A stretch of 64,000 bases of DNA from Flavobacteriales bacterium (GCA_016721005.1 JADKJM010000003.1:74566-138565); one strand, 5' to 3'. Numbered from the stretch's first letter, positions 17,448 to 25,946 are shown. Made by a program: numbers and translations. The notes: generated by a model not told the origin, from the letters alone.

Positions 17448-18594
17448 GCGTGAGGATGCGTTCGTAGATCGCGTGGAAGGCATTGCCCACCGCGGTGGGA
17501 CTGAAGTCGCTTGCCACGCTGTTGCGGATGGCGGCGGGATCGTAGCGCCCGGCGTTGCGCGTGAGGTCGATCATCGCATCGGCCAATGCCTTGTCGTCGC
17601 CGGGTCCGATCAGCATTCCGTTCACCGGTTTGATGAACGCGATCGGTCCACCGCATCGTGTGGCGATCACCGGCTTTCCTTGGGCCAATGCTTCACCAGT
17701 GACCACACTGAAGGTTTCCACATAACTGTTCACGATCACGGCGAAGGTGCGACCCATCTGATCAAGGACTTCAGCGTTCGGCATGCGGCCAAGGAATCGG
17801 ACCCGGTCACCAAGTTCCAATTCCTTCACGAGATCCACCAACATCCGGCGATCAGGCCCATCACCGATGATGGATAAACGATGCCCTGGTTCCGCTGCAC
17901 GGGTTGCCGCCAATGCCCTGAGCACACCGCTCACGTTCTTCGTCTTGTCCACCAGATCGGCCACCATCAGGAATTCACCAGGTGTTCCCGCCGATGGCAG
18001 CCGCCGGTCCAATCCCGGCACCACGTTGGGGACCACATCGTACCCCGCACAGAGGTCGAACCGGACCAATTGCTCACCCAACCAGTTCGAAACGGCGGTG
18101 ATCGCCGACGCTCCATGGAACAACCGGCGGTTGATGAACTTGAAGAGCGCACTCTTGGCGGCGAACGTTCCATCAAGGTACTCGCTGCTCTGTTCACTGA
18201 TGAGGTAGGGCGTTCCGTGTCGGAAACGGATCCAACGCGCGAAGAGTACGGGTCGAACGAGGATGTACGCGTGGATCAGGTCGGGTCGGCCTCGTTCCTG
18301 CACGACCCTGTGCCAGCCTCGGGTGGCTGCCATCCAGTACCGGACGGCATTCACGGCCTTTCGATACGCCGTCCATCGGGATGTATTCGCCGGATATCTG
18401 AGAACGAGTTCCCATAGACCATCGGTCTCCCTTAACTGTTCACGTGCGACATGTTCCCCAGCGGCGTAACTCTCCACATGCACCACGCTCATTTGCGCGA
18501 AGGCCGCTGTTGCTTGGGCTTGCTTCCTCAGGAAATCACCCAATTGCGGGTCCTTGCGGCCGGGGTACCACTTGGGCAGGAAGAGCACATGCAT
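17437..18594 (-). CDS. Glycosyltransferase family 4 protein
   Basis: This 385-residue protein starts at MHVLFLPKWYPGRKDPQLGD. It has the GT-B fold: an N-terminal acceptor-side half with FRHGTPYLISEQSSEYLDG, and a donor-binding half with RLSIIGDGPDRRML, RVRFLGRMPNAEVLDQM and EAXXQGKPVIATRCGG (seen as EALAQGKPVIATRCGG), the retaining EX7E-type motif region. It would add a sugar from a nucleotide donor to a lipid-linked glycan on the cytoplasmic face. It is the first gene of the minus-strand operon with the GINT1-like gene and the flippase. Confidence 0.92.
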   Translation of the reverse strand: MHVLFLPKWYPGRKDPQLGDFLRKQAQATAAFAQMSVVHVESYAAGEHVAREQLRETDGLWELVLRYPANTSRWTAYRKAVNAVRYWMAATRGWHRVVQERGRPDLIHAYILVRPVLFARWIRFRHGTPYLISEQSSEYLDGTFAAKSALFKFINRRLFHGASAITAVSNWLGEQLVRFDLCAGYDVVPNVVPGLDRRLPSAGTPGEFLMVADLVDKTKNVSGVLRALAATRAAEPGHRLSIIGDGPDRRMLVDLVKELELGDRVRFLGRMPNAEVLDQMGRTFAVIVNSYVETFSVVTGEALAQGKPVIATRCGGPIAFIKPVNGMLIGPGDDKALADAMIDLTRNAGRYDPAAIRNSVASDFSPTAVGNAFHAIYERILTHGH

Positions 18595-18602
18595 GGACCT
18601 GC

Positions 18603-18610
18603 GCAAAGTA
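18603..18610 (-). promoter_or_regulatory. Candidate -7 box (TACTTTGC) for the glycan operon
   Basis: On the minus strand TACTTTGC matches TAnnTTTG-type elements closely and ends 8 bp before the ATG at 18594, predicting a leaderless or near-leaderless message. Confidence 0.45.
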
Positions 18611-18656
18611 CATCGCTGCTGATGTTCACTTCGTGATCCGCTCGGATGTGTCACGC

Positions 18657-18664
18657 TATATTTG
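18657..18664 (+). promoter_or_regulatory. -7 promoter box of tRNA-His
   Basis: TATATTTG is a perfect match to the Bacteroidota TAnnTTTG -7 element and lies 27 bp before the tRNA. This is one of the clearest promoters in the window. Confidence 0.65.
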
Positions 18665-18691
18665 CCGCCCGCCGGAGCGATCCGGCTTCGT

Positions 18692-18766
18692 GGTGGATGT
18701 AGCTCAGTTGGTTAGAGCGCCGGATTGTGGTTCCGGAGGTCGCCGGTTCAAGCCCGGTCTTCCACC
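18692..18766 (+). tRNA. tRNA-His (anticodon GTG)
   Basis: The cloverleaf can be drawn: acceptor arm from GTGGATG paired with CTTCCAC (one T-T mismatch), D arm GCTC..GAGC, anticodon stem CCGGA/TCCGG with loop TTGTGGT (anticodon 18727-18729), T arm GCCGG TTCAAGC CCGGT. An extra G precedes position 1 at 18692, as histidyl-tRNA requires. The encoded 3' end is CCAA-like rather than a clear CCA. Confidence 0.95.
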
Positions 18767-18774
18767 CAAGGAAG

Positions 18775-18797
18775 AAGCCCCGTTGAGGGGCTTTTTC
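18775..18797 (+). terminator. Intrinsic terminator after tRNA-His
   Basis: Stem AAGCCCC / GGGGCTT with a 5-nt loop followed by a T run (TTTCT), starting 9 bp after the tRNA. Confidence 0.8.
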
Positions 18798-18813
18798 TGT
18801 TGGGGTGGTCTTG

Positions 18814-19803
18814 TCACTTCGGATCGGCCGAGTGCTTTGCATTACCGAGTACCGTCTCCTTGGTCCAAGTGATGCGTTCGCGGAATGGCGATCTGCGTTG
18901 CGGACACTCATCCAACCGGCAAATGCTGCAGCTGGCTGGTATGCAAGGGTCCATGTGAATGAAGAGTTCCACCTCGCCGGCCTGCTGATCATTCACCAGT
19001 CGCTCCATGGTCGCGATCTCGCTATGGGCTTGCTCCAAAGTGTAATACCATGGCAGCGTCACATGGCAATCGATGTGCAGGACCGGTCCGTACTTGATCA
19101 TCCGGAAGTTGTGCATGTCCACCCATTGCGGAACACGGGCGTCCTCCAATCGGGCGATCACCGATGACGCGAGATCCAGGTCCGCCTCATCCATGATCCC
19201 GGCAACGGACCTGCGGAAAATGCGCAAGCCAGTGTAGATGATATACAGTGCGAAGACCATGGCGAAGACCTGATCCAGCCAGAGGATCCCTGTGATCCGG
19301 ATGAGGATCAACCCGACGACCATGGCGGCCGTGCTCCATGCATCGCTGAGCAGGTGTGCCCCACCGGCTTCCATGGTGATGGACCGCGACCGTTTGCCGC
19401 GCCGTTGCAAGGCGATCCCCATGACCAGATTGACCGCGCCTGCGAAGCCGGTTAGAAGGATCCCGACGTCAAGATCATGCAAATGCTGGCCGGCAAGTAG
19501 CGCCGCGATCGCCCGCCAAATGATGAGCCCTCCGGCCAGGACCACAAGACCACCTTCGATCCCTGCACTGATGAATTCCACCTTGCCATGACCATACGGA
19601 TGTTCGCGGTCACGCGGTTTTGCGGAAAGGATGAGACTGTACAAAGCGAATCCGCCGGCCACTACGTTGACGATGCTCTCCAGCGCATCGCTCAGGATGG
19701 TATTGCTGTGTGTCGTCCGCCACGCCACGAACTTCACGCCGGCCAGTACGATGCCCACCACCAGGACGACCGTCTGCAAACGGATGTTGGACGAAGCCTT
19801 CAT
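18814..19803 (-). CDS. Cation diffusion facilitator (CDF) family transporter
   Basis: This 329-residue protein has about six membrane segments followed by a cytoplasmic domain (from about 205). The CDF metal sites are recognisable: SDALES in helix 2 and HLLSDAWST in helix 5, with HPYGHGKVEF in the loop after helix 2-3. The C-terminal domain (VDMHNFRMIKYGPVLHIDCHVTLPW) ends in a Cys/His-rich tail (HMDPCIPASCSICRLDECP) that could sense metal. CDF proteins export Zn2+, Co2+, Fe2+ or similar ions against protons. The metal is not determined here. It is transcribed divergently from the nhaD locus. Confidence 0.9.
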   Translation of the reverse strand: MKASSNIRLQTVVLVVGIVLAGVKFVAWRTTHSNTILSDALESIVNVVAGGFALYSLILSAKPRDREHPYGHGKVEFISAGIEGGLVVLAGGLIIWRAIAALLAGQHLHDLDVGILLTGFAGAVNLVMGIALQRRGKRSRSITMEAGGAHLLSDAWSTAAMVVGLILIRITGILWLDQVFAMVFALYIIYTGLRIFRRSVAGIMDEADLDLASSVIARLEDARVPQWVDMHNFRMIKYGPVLHIDCHVTLPWYYTLEQAHSEIATMERLVNDQQAGEVELFIHMDPCIPASCSICRLDECPQRRSPFRERITWTKETVLGNAKHSADPK

Positions 19804-19860
19804 GCGGCAAGTTTATACAGAAGAACCTGTGAGCCTCGGTTGGTTCATCGTCCTGCGGCT

Positions 19861-19868
19861 TAATCTTG
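19861..19868 (+). promoter_or_regulatory. Candidate -7 box (TAATCTTG) for nhaD
   Basis: TAATCTTG is one base from TAnnTTTG and sits 4 bp before the ATG at 19873, again implying a leaderless message. Confidence 0.4.
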
Positions 19869-19872
19869 CCGC

Positions 19873-21169
19873 ATGTATTTCGCTATCGCCGTCGTGTTCG
19901 TGATCGGCTACTTGGGCATCGCTTTGGAGCACCCATTGCGGATCAACAAGGCGGCCACCGCATTGCTCACGGGTGTGTTTGTGTGGGTGCTGCTGTCCAT
20001 GGAGCCGCATGGTGTACCGCAACAACTCGGGGTCGAACAAACGCTCTCGGACCGGTTGGTGGAACATTTGGGTGATATCGCGGCGATCCTGTTCTTCCTC
20101 CTCGGGGCCATGACCATTGTTGAATTGGTGGATGCACATGGCGGCTTTTCGGTGATCACCGACAGGATCGGCGGTACGGACAAGGTCCGGCTGATGTGGA
20201 TCCTCGGTCTCATCACGTTCTTCCTGAGCGCGGCCTTGGATAACATGACCACCGCGATCGTGATGAGTGCCCTCTTGCGGAAGATCGTCAAGAATAAGCA
20301 GGACCTCTGGACCTTCGCCGGCATGGTGATCATCGCGGCGAATGCGGGCGGGGCTTGGTCGCCGATCGGCGACGTCACCACGATCATGCTCTGGATCGCC
20401 GGCCAATTGACCACCTGGAACATCATCCTGAAGCTCTTGGCGCCGAGCTTGACCTGCTTTGATCCTTCCATTGGTATGGTTCACCTTCACCTTTCGTGGC
20501 AAGATCGAGCGATCGGCGAAGGTGGAAACCACCCCAGGCCAAGCGGGCCTTTCACGCGCGAAGCGGATGTTGGTGCTCATCCTTGGGCTCACTGCGCTAC
20601 TTGCAGTACCCCTGTTCAAGACCGTCACACATCTGCCGCCTTACATGGGCATCCTGCTCGGCCTGAGCATGCTGTGGATCGTCACCGAACTCATGCACAC
20701 GCGATCCACCGATACCGCTGCCGGCCAGTTGCGTGTTACCGCCGTCCTGCGCCGCGTGGATGTGCCCAGCGTCCTCTTCTTCCTCGGGATACTCACGGCC
20801 GTGGCCGGATTGGAAGAGGCGGGACACTTGACGGACATGGCGCAATTCCTCGATGGCCACTTGGGGAACATCTACGCCGTGAACACATCCATCGGATTGT
20901 TGAGCGCCGTGGTGGACAACGTTCCCTTGGTCGCAGCGGCCATGGGCATGTACCCCATGACGCAATACCCTGTGGACCACTCCTTCTGGGAATTGCTGGC
21001 CTATTGCGCTGGAACAGGAGGGAGCATCCTCATCATCGGTTCCGCAGCTGGAGTGGCGACCATGGGCATCCTAGGGATCGATTTCCTCTGGTACCTGCGA
21101 CGGATCGCGTTCCCTGCTGCACTCGGGTTCTTCGGTGGGGTCGTCGTCTTCTGGTTGATGTGGCACTAG
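19873..21169 (+). pseudogene. nhaD: Na+/H+ antiporter NhaD, one-base frameshift
   Basis: Two frames together encode one NhaD-type (ArsB/NhaD superfamily) transporter of about 431 residues. The first runs from MYFAIAVVFVIGYLGIALE through LSAALDNMTTAIVMSALL and ANAGGAWSPIGDVTTIMLW. The second runs from LILPLVWFTFTFRGK through VLFFLGILTAVAGLEEAGH and GLLSAVVDNVPLVAAAMGM to 21169. Removing one T from the TTT run at 20458-20460 joins them exactly (SLTC-LILPLV). Both ends of the protein are otherwise well preserved, with the paired DN(M/V)TT / DNVP motifs. Either this is a sequencing or assembly indel in a live gene, or a very recent inactivation. Function if intact: sodium extrusion in exchange for protons at the inner membrane. 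Confidence 0.85.
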
Positions 21170-21181
21170 CCACAGCGATCC

Positions 21182-21673
21182 TCAGATCGTGCGTACGCCG
21201 TGCAATTTGCACAGCCAACCGAGGTGCCCCACATGCGAACCTTCGTGACGGATCGCGTGGGTGATCACATCACGCACCGTTGTTCCGATAAGCGGGATCC
21301 CGGTGGGATCCGGGGCTTCCAGCGCTGTTGATGTCAACGTCGGCAGATGTGCCATGGCCTTGGCGTGAACCAAGTGGAACATCTCCATGACCGCTTCAAT
21401 GGGCGGGCATTCCTCCTGTGGCAACCCAGCGCTACCGACTGTGAAGTGCTTGGCCCAGGAGAATTTATCGAAGGGTCCGCCGGTGGCCATCAGTAGCAGT
21501 CCGTTCTCGCTGGCGGTGAGGTGGGCCATGATCCAGAAGACTGAATTCAAGATCTTCCCATCGCATTCGAAGCGTCGGTGCAGGTCGTGGTCCTTCAAGC
21601 GGTCGAAGTAGGACAACGTGTATTGCCGTGTGCGATCCATGACGTGCGCGAGGACTTGTGCTTCGGTGGTCAT
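21182..21673 (-). CDS. DinB-like domain protein
   Basis: This 163-residue protein forms a four-helix DinB-type bundle. The spaced histidines in WIMAHLTASE and VITHAIRHEGSHVGHLGWLCKL fit the metal-binding triad of the DinB/YfiT-like superfamily. Members include thiol transferases (bacillithiol or mycothiol linked) and proteins of unknown role. With bshB1 present in this genome, a thiol-transferase role is possible but unproven. It converges with nhaD, whose stop is 12 bp away. Confidence 0.8.
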   Translation of the reverse strand: MTTEAQVLAHVMDRTRQYTLSYFDRLKDHDLHRRFECDGKILNSVFWIMAHLTASENGLLLMATGGPFDKFSWAKHFTVGSAGLPQEECPPIEAVMEMFHLVHAKAMAHLPTLTSTALEAPDPTGIPLIGTTVRDVITHAIRHEGSHVGHLGWLCKLHGVRTI

Positions 21674-21802
21674 GCGTGCAAAGCAAGGAAAGAGTGCGGA
21701 AGCACACGAAAAGGCGAGGCGGACTTCGGGGGATCAGCCGCTACTCGCTTCGATAATTCAGCGAGTGGTCGGGACCGCCCGAAGCGGGCTTTTCCGCCGA
21801 AC

Positions 21803-22078
21803 GGCGGAGAGGGATTCGATGCAATGGCCGCTTCGCTTGTTCGGTGAAACGTCGGGATTGCCCGAGACGGGCTATCCTTTGTAGAGGAGGCATCAATGCG
21901 AAGGCCGCATCGCTTGTTCGGTGAATCGTCGGGATTGCCCGAGACGGGCTATCCCTTGAAGGGGGGCATCAACGCGAAGGCCGCATCGCTTCGCTCTGCG
22001 CTTTCTTGTTCACCTCGCTCATCGGAGCTAGCTCCGATCGCTCGTTGAACAAGAAAGCCGCCTATCGGCGGCCTTCGC
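21803..22078. repeat. Tandem ~77-bp repeats and nested palindromes beside tRNA-Ser
   Basis: The 407-bp gap between the DinB gene and tRNA-Ser is repeat-filled. Two ~77-bp direct units start at 21826 and 21903 (GGCCGC.TCGCTTGTTCGGTG and ATTGCCCGAGACGGGCTATC) and a partial third starts at 21979. From 21974 a nested inverted repeat follows: GCGAAGGCCGC with 22068-22078, CTTTCTTGTTCA (22001-22012) with 22046-22057, and a perfect 18-bp palindrome at 22021-22038. At 21803-21820 a short segment resembles the 3' end of the neighbouring tRNA-Ser in the same orientation. No gene is visible here. Confidence 0.75.
22051..22073 (-). terminator. Intrinsic terminator after tRNA-Ser
   Basis: On the minus strand GCCGCC-GATA-GGCGGC is followed by TTTCTTGTT, starting just 8-10 bp beyond the tRNA 3' end. 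Confidence 0.7.
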
Positions 22079-22080
22079 GT

Positions 22081-22170
22081 TGGCGGAGAGGGAGGGATTC
22101 GAACCCCCGGTACCCGTGAAGGCACATCTGTTTTCGAGACAGACCCGATCGACCACTCTGGCACCTCTCC
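22081..22170 (-). tRNA. tRNA-Ser (anticodon CGA)
   Basis: A class II tRNA on the minus strand: acceptor GGAGAGG / CCTCTCC, D arm, anticodon stem TCTGT/ACAGA with loop CTCGAAA (anticodon CGA, reading UCG), a long variable arm and the T arm GGGGG TTCGAAT CCCTC. An encoded CCA follows the discriminator G (22081-22083 on the plus strand are TGG). Confidence 0.95.
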
Positions 22171-22294
22171 GAAAGGGGCGGCGAAGATAGACCCGCACTT
22201 CGCATGCGAAAATGGTCGGATCTGCGTTCCATCCAGCGGCCCGTCGAACAGAAGTGCGAACAGCTGTTCATACTGAAGCTGAGGGAATTCATTC

Positions 22295-22302
22295 TACATT
22301 TG
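22295..22302 (+). promoter_or_regulatory. -7 promoter box of rpsA
   Basis: TACATTTG is a perfect TAnnTTTG element 92 bp before the rpsA start, leaving an ~85-nt leader that could host autogenous control by S1. No other gene lies between. Confidence 0.6.
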
Positions 22303-22394
22303 CGGCCCCTTTCGGGAAGCCCGGTACGACGCGCCGGGTACACACACAAACCCTTTCGGACAGCGTCCTCGGTCCGGGATACAAGTAGAACAGG

Positions 22395-24269
22395 ATGTCA
22401 ACAGTCGAGAATAACAAGGTCACCTTCGCCGAACCACCCGCCGATTTCGATTGGGCAGGGATCGAGGATGACAAGAAGACCCTCACCGCCGAGGCGCGTG
22501 AGAAGATGGAATCCGCCTACGAGAACACCTTGAGCAGCATCCAGGAAAAGGAAGTGCTCATGGGTACGGTCGTGGGGATGAACAAGAAGGAAGTGGTGAT
22601 CAACATCGGCTACAAGAGCGAAGGTGTTGTTCCCATCAGCGAGTTCCGCTACAAGGCCGACCTGGCCATTGGCGACCAAGTAGAGGTGTACATCGAGAAG
22701 CAGGAGGACAAGGGCGGCCAGATGGTGGTGAGCCACAAGACCGCACGTGTACACAACGCATGGGGCAAGGTGAACAGCGCCATGGAGACCAACGAGATCA
22801 TCACCGGCTTCGTGAAGTGCCGTACCAAGGGTGGCCTCATCGTGGACGTGTTCGGTATCGAAGCCTTCTTGCCCGGTAGCCAGATCGACGTGAAGCCTAT
22901 TCGTGACTACGACCAGTTCGTAGGCAAGAATATGGAGTTCAAAGTGGTGAAGATCAACCAGGAGTTCAAGAACGTGGTGGTGAGCCACAAGGCGCTGATC
23001 GAAGCTGAACTCGAAGCACAGAAGAAGCAGATCATCGGTGGCCTGGAGAAAGGTCAGGTCCTCGAGGGAACCGTCAAGAACATCACCAGCTACGGGGTGT
23101 TCGTGGACCTCGGTGGCGTGGATGGCCTCATTCACATCACCGACCTCAGCTATGGCCGCGTAAGCCATCCGGAGGAAGTGGTGAAGCTCGACGACAAGAT
23201 CAACGTCGTGATCCTGGACTTCGATGACGAGAAGCGTCGCATCGCGCTCGGCCTGAAGCAACTGCAGCCGCACCCATGGGACGCCCTGAGCGCCGACATG
23301 AACGCTGGCGACAAAGTGAAAGGCAAGGTGATGGTGATCACCGATTACGGCGCGTTCGTGGAAGTGGCCCCCGGCGTGGAAGGTCTGCTGCACGTGAGCG
23401 AGATGAGCTGGAGCCAGCACTTGCGCAGCCCGAAGGACTTCCTGAAGGAAGGTCAGGAGATCGATTGCGTGGTGTTGAACATCGACCGCGAAGAGCGCAA
23501 GATGAGCCTCGGCATGAAGCAACTGAGCACCGATCCTTGGGCCGATATCGAGTTCAAGTACCCGGTGCGCAGCAAGCACACCGCCAAGGTCCGCAACTTC
23601 ACCCACTTCGGCATCTTCGCCGAGTTGGAGGAGGGCGTGGATGGCCTCATCCACATCAGCGACCTCAGCTGGACCAAGCGCATCAAGCACCCGAGCGAGT
23701 TCTGCAACGTGGACGACACCGTGGAAGTGATGGTGTTGGAAGTGGACAAGGAGAACCGTCGCCTCAGCCTCGGCCACAAGCAAGTGGAAGAGAACCCGTG
23801 GGAGGTGTTCGCCACCGTGTTCACGCCAGGTAGCGTACACGAGGGTACCATCACCGGTCGTGCCGGACAGAACTTCGTGGTGAGCCTTGCATACGGTGTG
23901 GAAGGCAGCGTGACCGCCAAGAACCTGAAGAAGGCCGATGGCAGCAAAGCCGATGTGGAGGAGAAACTTCCGTTCTACGTCCTCGAGTTCAACGCCGAAG
24001 CCCGTCGCATCGTCCTCAGCCACACCCGCACCTTCGAGGAAGGGGAGGAGCCCGTGGAAACCGCAGCCCCAGGCAAGCGCGCCCCGCGCAAGGAAGCCGC
24101 CGGTGGCGGATCCGCAGCGGTGAAGAGCGTGAACGACAAGGTGGAGAAGAGCACCCTCGGCGACCTCAGCGTGCTGAGCGACTTGAAGAGCAGCATGGAG
24201 AACACCGAGCGGTCCAACAAAGGCAAGAAGAAGGACAAGTTCGAAGAGGAGGACGGCGAAGAAGGGTAG
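22395..24269 (+). CDS. rpsA: 30S ribosomal protein S1
   Basis: This 624-residue protein contains six S1 RNA-binding (OB-fold) domains. The first two are divergent (VLMGTVVGMNKKEVVINIGYKSEGVVPISEF; ITGFVKCRTKGGLIVDVFGIEAFLPGSQID), as in S1. Domains 3-5 show the canonical GxVxxITxYGVFVDLGGVDGLIHITDLS-type pattern, and the sixth is degenerate (GTITGRAGQNFVVSLAYGVEGSVTAKNL). It ends in a long low-complexity acidic/basic tail typical of Bacteroidota S1. S1 brings mRNA to the 30S subunit, important in Bacteroidota where Shine-Dalgarno sequences are weak. It is monocistronic. Confidence 0.97.
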   Translation: MSTVENNKVTFAEPPADFDWAGIEDDKKTLTAEAREKMESAYENTLSSIQEKEVLMGTVVGMNKKEVVINIGYKSEGVVPISEFRYKADLAIGDQVEVYIEKQEDKGGQMVVSHKTARVHNAWGKVNSAMETNEIITGFVKCRTKGGLIVDVFGIEAFLPGSQIDVKPIRDYDQFVGKNMEFKVVKINQEFKNVVVSHKALIEAELEAQKKQIIGGLEKGQVLEGTVKNITSYGVFVDLGGVDGLIHITDLSYGRVSHPEEVVKLDDKINVVILDFDDEKRRIALGLKQLQPHPWDALSADMNAGDKVKGKVMVITDYGAFVEVAPGVEGLLHVSEMSWSQHLRSPKDFLKEGQEIDCVVLNIDREERKMSLGMKQLSTDPWADIEFKYPVRSKHTAKVRNFTHFGIFAELEEGVDGLIHISDLSWTKRIKHPSEFCNVDDTVEVMVLEVDKENRRLSLGHKQVEENPWEVFATVFTPGSVHEGTITGRAGQNFVVSLAYGVEGSVTAKNLKKADGSKADVEEKLPFYVLEFNAEARRIVLSHTRTFEEGEEPVETAAPGKRAPRKEAAGGGSAAVKSVNDKVEKSTLGDLSVLSDLKSSMENTERSNKGKKKDKFEEEDGEEG

Positions 24270-24291
24270 TCCTGATAGAATATGAAGCATC

Positions 24292-24317
24292 GAAGCCCCG
24301 GCGTGAGCCGGGGCTTC
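24292..24317 (+). terminator. Intrinsic terminator after rpsA
   Basis: 11-bp stem GAAGCCCCGGC / GCCGGGGCTTC with a 4-nt loop, 22 bp after the rpsA stop. The T run is weak (GTCGTTC). Confidence 0.75.
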
Positions 24318-24546
24318 GTCGTTCAAGGGCGTGTTCCTAACAAGGTCCACTCACGGAGCGCAACGTACGTTGATGACCCGCCGTGGGACACCTTGACCCA
24401 ACAGCGGAGAGCAAACGCTGGCCTGCTGGACTGCCGATGTGCTCTGGCCTGCGGTCCCGCAGTGTGCTGGGTGAACGGTTCAGCGTGATCCGTTCAATTT
24501 CCCGCCCCGGACCACGCGATCCCCCGCCTTGGGCATTCACGCTTTC
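24318..24546. other. Intergenic stretch with nothing recognised
   Basis: Between the rpsA terminator and the minisatellite I see no conserved frame, RNA or promoter. Short frames exist on both strands but show no family resemblance. Confidence 0.4.
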
Positions 24547-24903
24547 CCCAGGACCATTTGAAGCCCCGGCCGGGTGTTGAAGGTTTCCCCATGACCATTG
24601 AAAGTCCCACCCGGACCATTTGAAGTCTCCCCAAAACCTTCAAAGGTTTTCCCCAGACTATTTGAAGTCTCCCCAAAACCTTCAAAGGTTTTCCCCGGAC
24701 TATTTGAAGTTTCCCCGAAACCTTCAAAGGTTTTCGCCAGACTATTTGAAGTTTCGCCGAAACCTTCAAAGGTTTTCCCCGGACTATTTGAAGTTTCGCC
24801 GAAACCTTCAAAGGTTTTCGCCGGACTATTTGAAGTTTCCCCAAAACCTTTCATTGTTTTCACCAGACTATTTGAAGTCCCGGCAGAACCGTGAATGGTT
24901 TCC
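24547..24903. repeat. Minisatellite of 21-bp half-units (42-bp period)
   Basis: About 17 consecutive 21-bp units alternate between two types: A (CCCCGGACTATTTGAAGTTT) and B (CCCGAAACCTTCAAAGGTTT), so the homogeneous middle has a 42-bp period while the outer units are degenerate. B contains a near-palindrome AAACCTTCAAAGGTTT. Several frames on both strands stay open. On the minus strand one frame gives a 14-residue repeat (KTFEGFGETSNSPG), and in that frame three of five variable positions seen between two compared units are silent. That hints at, but does not prove, translation. The array starts about 280 bp after rpsA and ends about 355 bp before the FN3 gene. Confidence 0.9.
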
Positions 24904-25258
24904 GCTCCACATGCACCGCGTCACGCCGGAGGATCCGCGGAGCGGTCCATCCGGCGTCTCACAAAAGACCACGCATTGCCAATAAGCGACCAACGGCATC
25001 ATCCACCGGAGGAAAGGTGGCTAAAGACCCTGTCCACGGCCATTTTCCGAAGGCAGCACCCCGGAAAGTAGTGTTAATACAGGATAATCCAGGCAACCCT
25101 CTTCGCAACCGCGCGTTATTGCTGATGAAAGCCGACTTGTCATCGGCACGCGACAACCGCTACGCAACCAGCGATGGAAGGTCCGGGGAGCCGATCAGCG
25201 ACCCGGCCAGGAAGCCCTAAGGCCTCCGGACCTTGCCACCGCGCAACGCAACAACCAA
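24904..25258. other. Intergenic stretch before the FN3 gene
   Basis: This holds no recognisable gene. It is moderately GC-rich with a TTAATACAGGATAATCC patch at about 25074-25090, and is probably the promoter region of the FN3 gene, but no clean -7/-33 pair can be assigned. Confidence 0.35.
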
Positions 25259-25886
25259 ATGCGTCAAGCAAGAGCCGGAATAACCGGGTTGAGCCCCACC
25301 GACAAGGTGGCCAAGGCGCTGCTGGTGGAGAGCAGGATGAACGGGAACGCAGATTTCCCCACGCCCACCCCGACGCTCACAGAGCTGAAGAACGGGCGCG
25401 AGGCACTCGAGACCGCCATCACGGAAGCCGCCGGTGGCGACCACGCCAAGGTGTTCGCACGCCAAAAGGCCGAAGCAGCCGTGGACGATCTGCTCGTACG
25501 CATGGCCCTGTATGTTTCCAATACAGCGGGTAGGCGACGAGCTGAAGATCCTCAGCACGGGATTCGAGCTGCGCAAGCAGCCCGAGCCCATCGGTCCGCT
25601 GCATGCGCCCACCGACTTCGAGGCCCGCACTGGTGCATTGCCCGGAACGATAGACCTGCGGTGTAAGCCCGTAAAAGGTGCTTACTACTACCAGTTCTTC
25701 GTGAATCCGACGGACCCCGATGTGGAGGGCCAATGGACGCTGCTCGCGCTCACTTCGCGCGCCAGCTTCGAGGCCACCGCGTTGGATCCAGCAAAGCACT
25801 ATTGGTTCCGCGTGAACGCGCTCGGCGCCGCAGGCGCCAGCCCGTTCAGCGATCCAGCCAAGGGTTTCAGTACACCGCTGCCGTAA
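25259..25886 (+). pseudogene. FN3-domain protein with frameshift (paralogue of 50309-50941)
   Basis: Two overlapping frames encode one protein. The first part, from MRQARAGITGLSPTDKVAKA, is a helical N-terminal region (LTELKNGREALETAITEAAGG ... KAEAAVDDLLVRMALYVSNTAG). The second, after dropping one base near 25532, continues GDELKILSTGFELRKQ into a fibronectin type III domain (APTDFEARTGALPGTIDLRC ... HYWFRVNALGAAGASPFSDPA). The same architecture, including GGDPEKILSAGMQTR at the join, is intact in the paralogue at 50309. The extra base is in GGGTAGGCG, not a long homopolymer. It may be an inactivation or a read error. No signal peptide is visible and the role is unknown. Confidence 0.75.
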
Positions 25887-25909
25887 GGCCGCGTATACCA
25901 CCACGTAGA

Positions 25910-25946
25910 ACACCGCCCCGGTCGAAAGGCCGGGGCGGTGTGGTTT
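25910..25946 (+). terminator. Intrinsic terminator after the FN3 gene
   Basis: 12-bp stem ACACCGCCCCGG / CCGGGGCGGTGT with an 8-nt loop followed by GGTTTTC. Confidence 0.75.

Noticed and set aside
22309..22394. Riboswitch or structured leader before rpsA
   Set aside because: No recognisable fold; only the leader length hints at S1 autoregulation.
22398..24350. 650-codon open frame antisense to rpsA
   Set aside because: It mirrors the biased codon use of rpsA, has His/Val/Leu-rich composition and no family resemblance; rpsA is unambiguous.
24547..24903. CRISPR-like array
   Set aside because: Units are contiguous with no unique spacers, and no cas genes are near; it is a minisatellite.
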